A DNA stretch of 64,000 bases from Thermobaculum terrenum ATCC BAA-798 (GTDB taxonomy: Bacteria; Chloroflexota; Chloroflexia; Thermobaculales; Thermobaculaceae). This document shows positions 63,701 through 64,000 of the stretch, in pieces (position 1 is the stretch's first letter; every line of letters begins with the position of its first letter). The stretch spans positions 1,700,501-1,764,500 of the forward strand of contig NC_013525.1 in assembly GCF_000025005.1 (NCBI RefSeq), in the 5' to 3' direction. Under the pieces are notes generated by a model that searched no databases, had not been told where the DNA came from, and worked only from the letters and a program-made list of their open reading frames with translations. Position numbers and translations under genes: made by a program.

Positions 63701-64000
63701 TCAGTCCTCCCAATATGGATCAACCCATCCTCGGGAGGACATTATCCTCCTAAGGTCCAACATGGCAGTGTAGGTAGGCATTACTCTAAGCTCACCCCCG
63801 GAGGAGGTCAGGCTGAGCGACCTATCCAGAGCATCTTCTAGGCGCTCTACCAAGTGGATATTGGAGGGATCTACACCAGCGTACTTTAGGCGCAAGGCCA
63901 TATCTGCGCCACGAATCCCGCTGACTACAAAAGGACTATTTCTGGAAGCTAGCATCTCAAAATCAGCATCCCATAACCAAGATACATCTCTACCATCTGC
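63701..64000 (-). CDS. murT: lipid II isoglutaminyl synthase, ligase subunit MurT (3' end only)
   Basis: The frame is open from the stop at 63701 to the window edge (100 codons), so only the C-terminal domain (DUF1727-type) is seen. It starts near RDVSWLWDADFEML, a hallmark of MurT, and continues SGIRGADMALRLKYAGV. MurT is a Mur-ligase relative that amidates lipid II together with GatD, encoded 2 bases on. Confidence 0.9.
   Translation of the reverse strand, partial: ADGRDVSWLWDADFEMLASRNSPFVVSGIRGADMALRLKYAGVDPSNIHLVERLEDALDRSLSLTSSGGELRVMPTYTAMLDLRRIMSSRGWVDPYWED

Overview
The window looks like a piece of chromosome from a bacterium of the Chloroflexota or a close relative. A Thermobaculum-like organism is my best guess, but this is inference from gene content and not a database match. 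The pointers are an alternative complex III (ActA-F) joined to an A2-type cytochrome c oxidase, a dcw cluster with FemX-type genes, MurT/GatD amidation genes and a short methylmalonyl-CoA block. GTG and TTG starts and overlapping start/stop codons are common.

Region 1 (1-3030) is visibly richer in G+C than the rest and is mobile. It holds a truncated primase-helicase, a 456-base gap full of palindromes and a tyrosine recombinase next to tRNA-Val(CAC). Paired TTGACAGCAA repeats flank that tRNA. Region 2 (3.1-9.9 kb) has a small heat-shock protein, a sugar module (epimerase/dehydratase, two Gfo/Idh/MocA oxidoreductases, MFS transporter), two small unknown genes and a CPBP protease. Region 3 (10.0-17.1 kb) is metal homeostasis: an autoregulated Zur-znuACB operon, a surface protein with a sortase-like MPSTG tail, then mntR-mntH and a universal stress protein.

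Region 4 (17.2-29.8 kb, minus strand) is one respiratory operon: actABCDEF, an unknown membrane protein, SCO, then coxB-A-C-D. It moves electrons from quinol through cytochrome c to oxygen. tRNA-Lys(TTT) follows, then a GT39-type glycosyltransferase overlapping an MqnA-like gene, and an arylsulfotransferase-family lipoprotein.

Region 5 (34.7-54.4 kb, minus strand) is the division and cell wall cluster: mraZ-rsmH-ftsL-ftsI-murF-mraY-femX-murJ-femX-murD-ftsW-(unknown membrane gene)-murC-murB-ddl-ftsQ-ftsA-ftsZ. murE and murG are not in it. The mraZ leader carries five tandem MraZ-type repeats that include two perfect DnaA boxes, and a small unknown gene diverges from it.

Region 6 (54.8-64 kb, minus strand) starts with murT-gatD-mreD and a PBP2-like protein that has lost its KTG motif. 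It runs into methylmalonyl-CoA epimerase, mutase, the acyl-CoA carboxyltransferase, an epsilon-like subunit and the biotin carboxylase. Wall synthesis and propionyl-CoA metabolism therefore sit in one co-oriented gene string.
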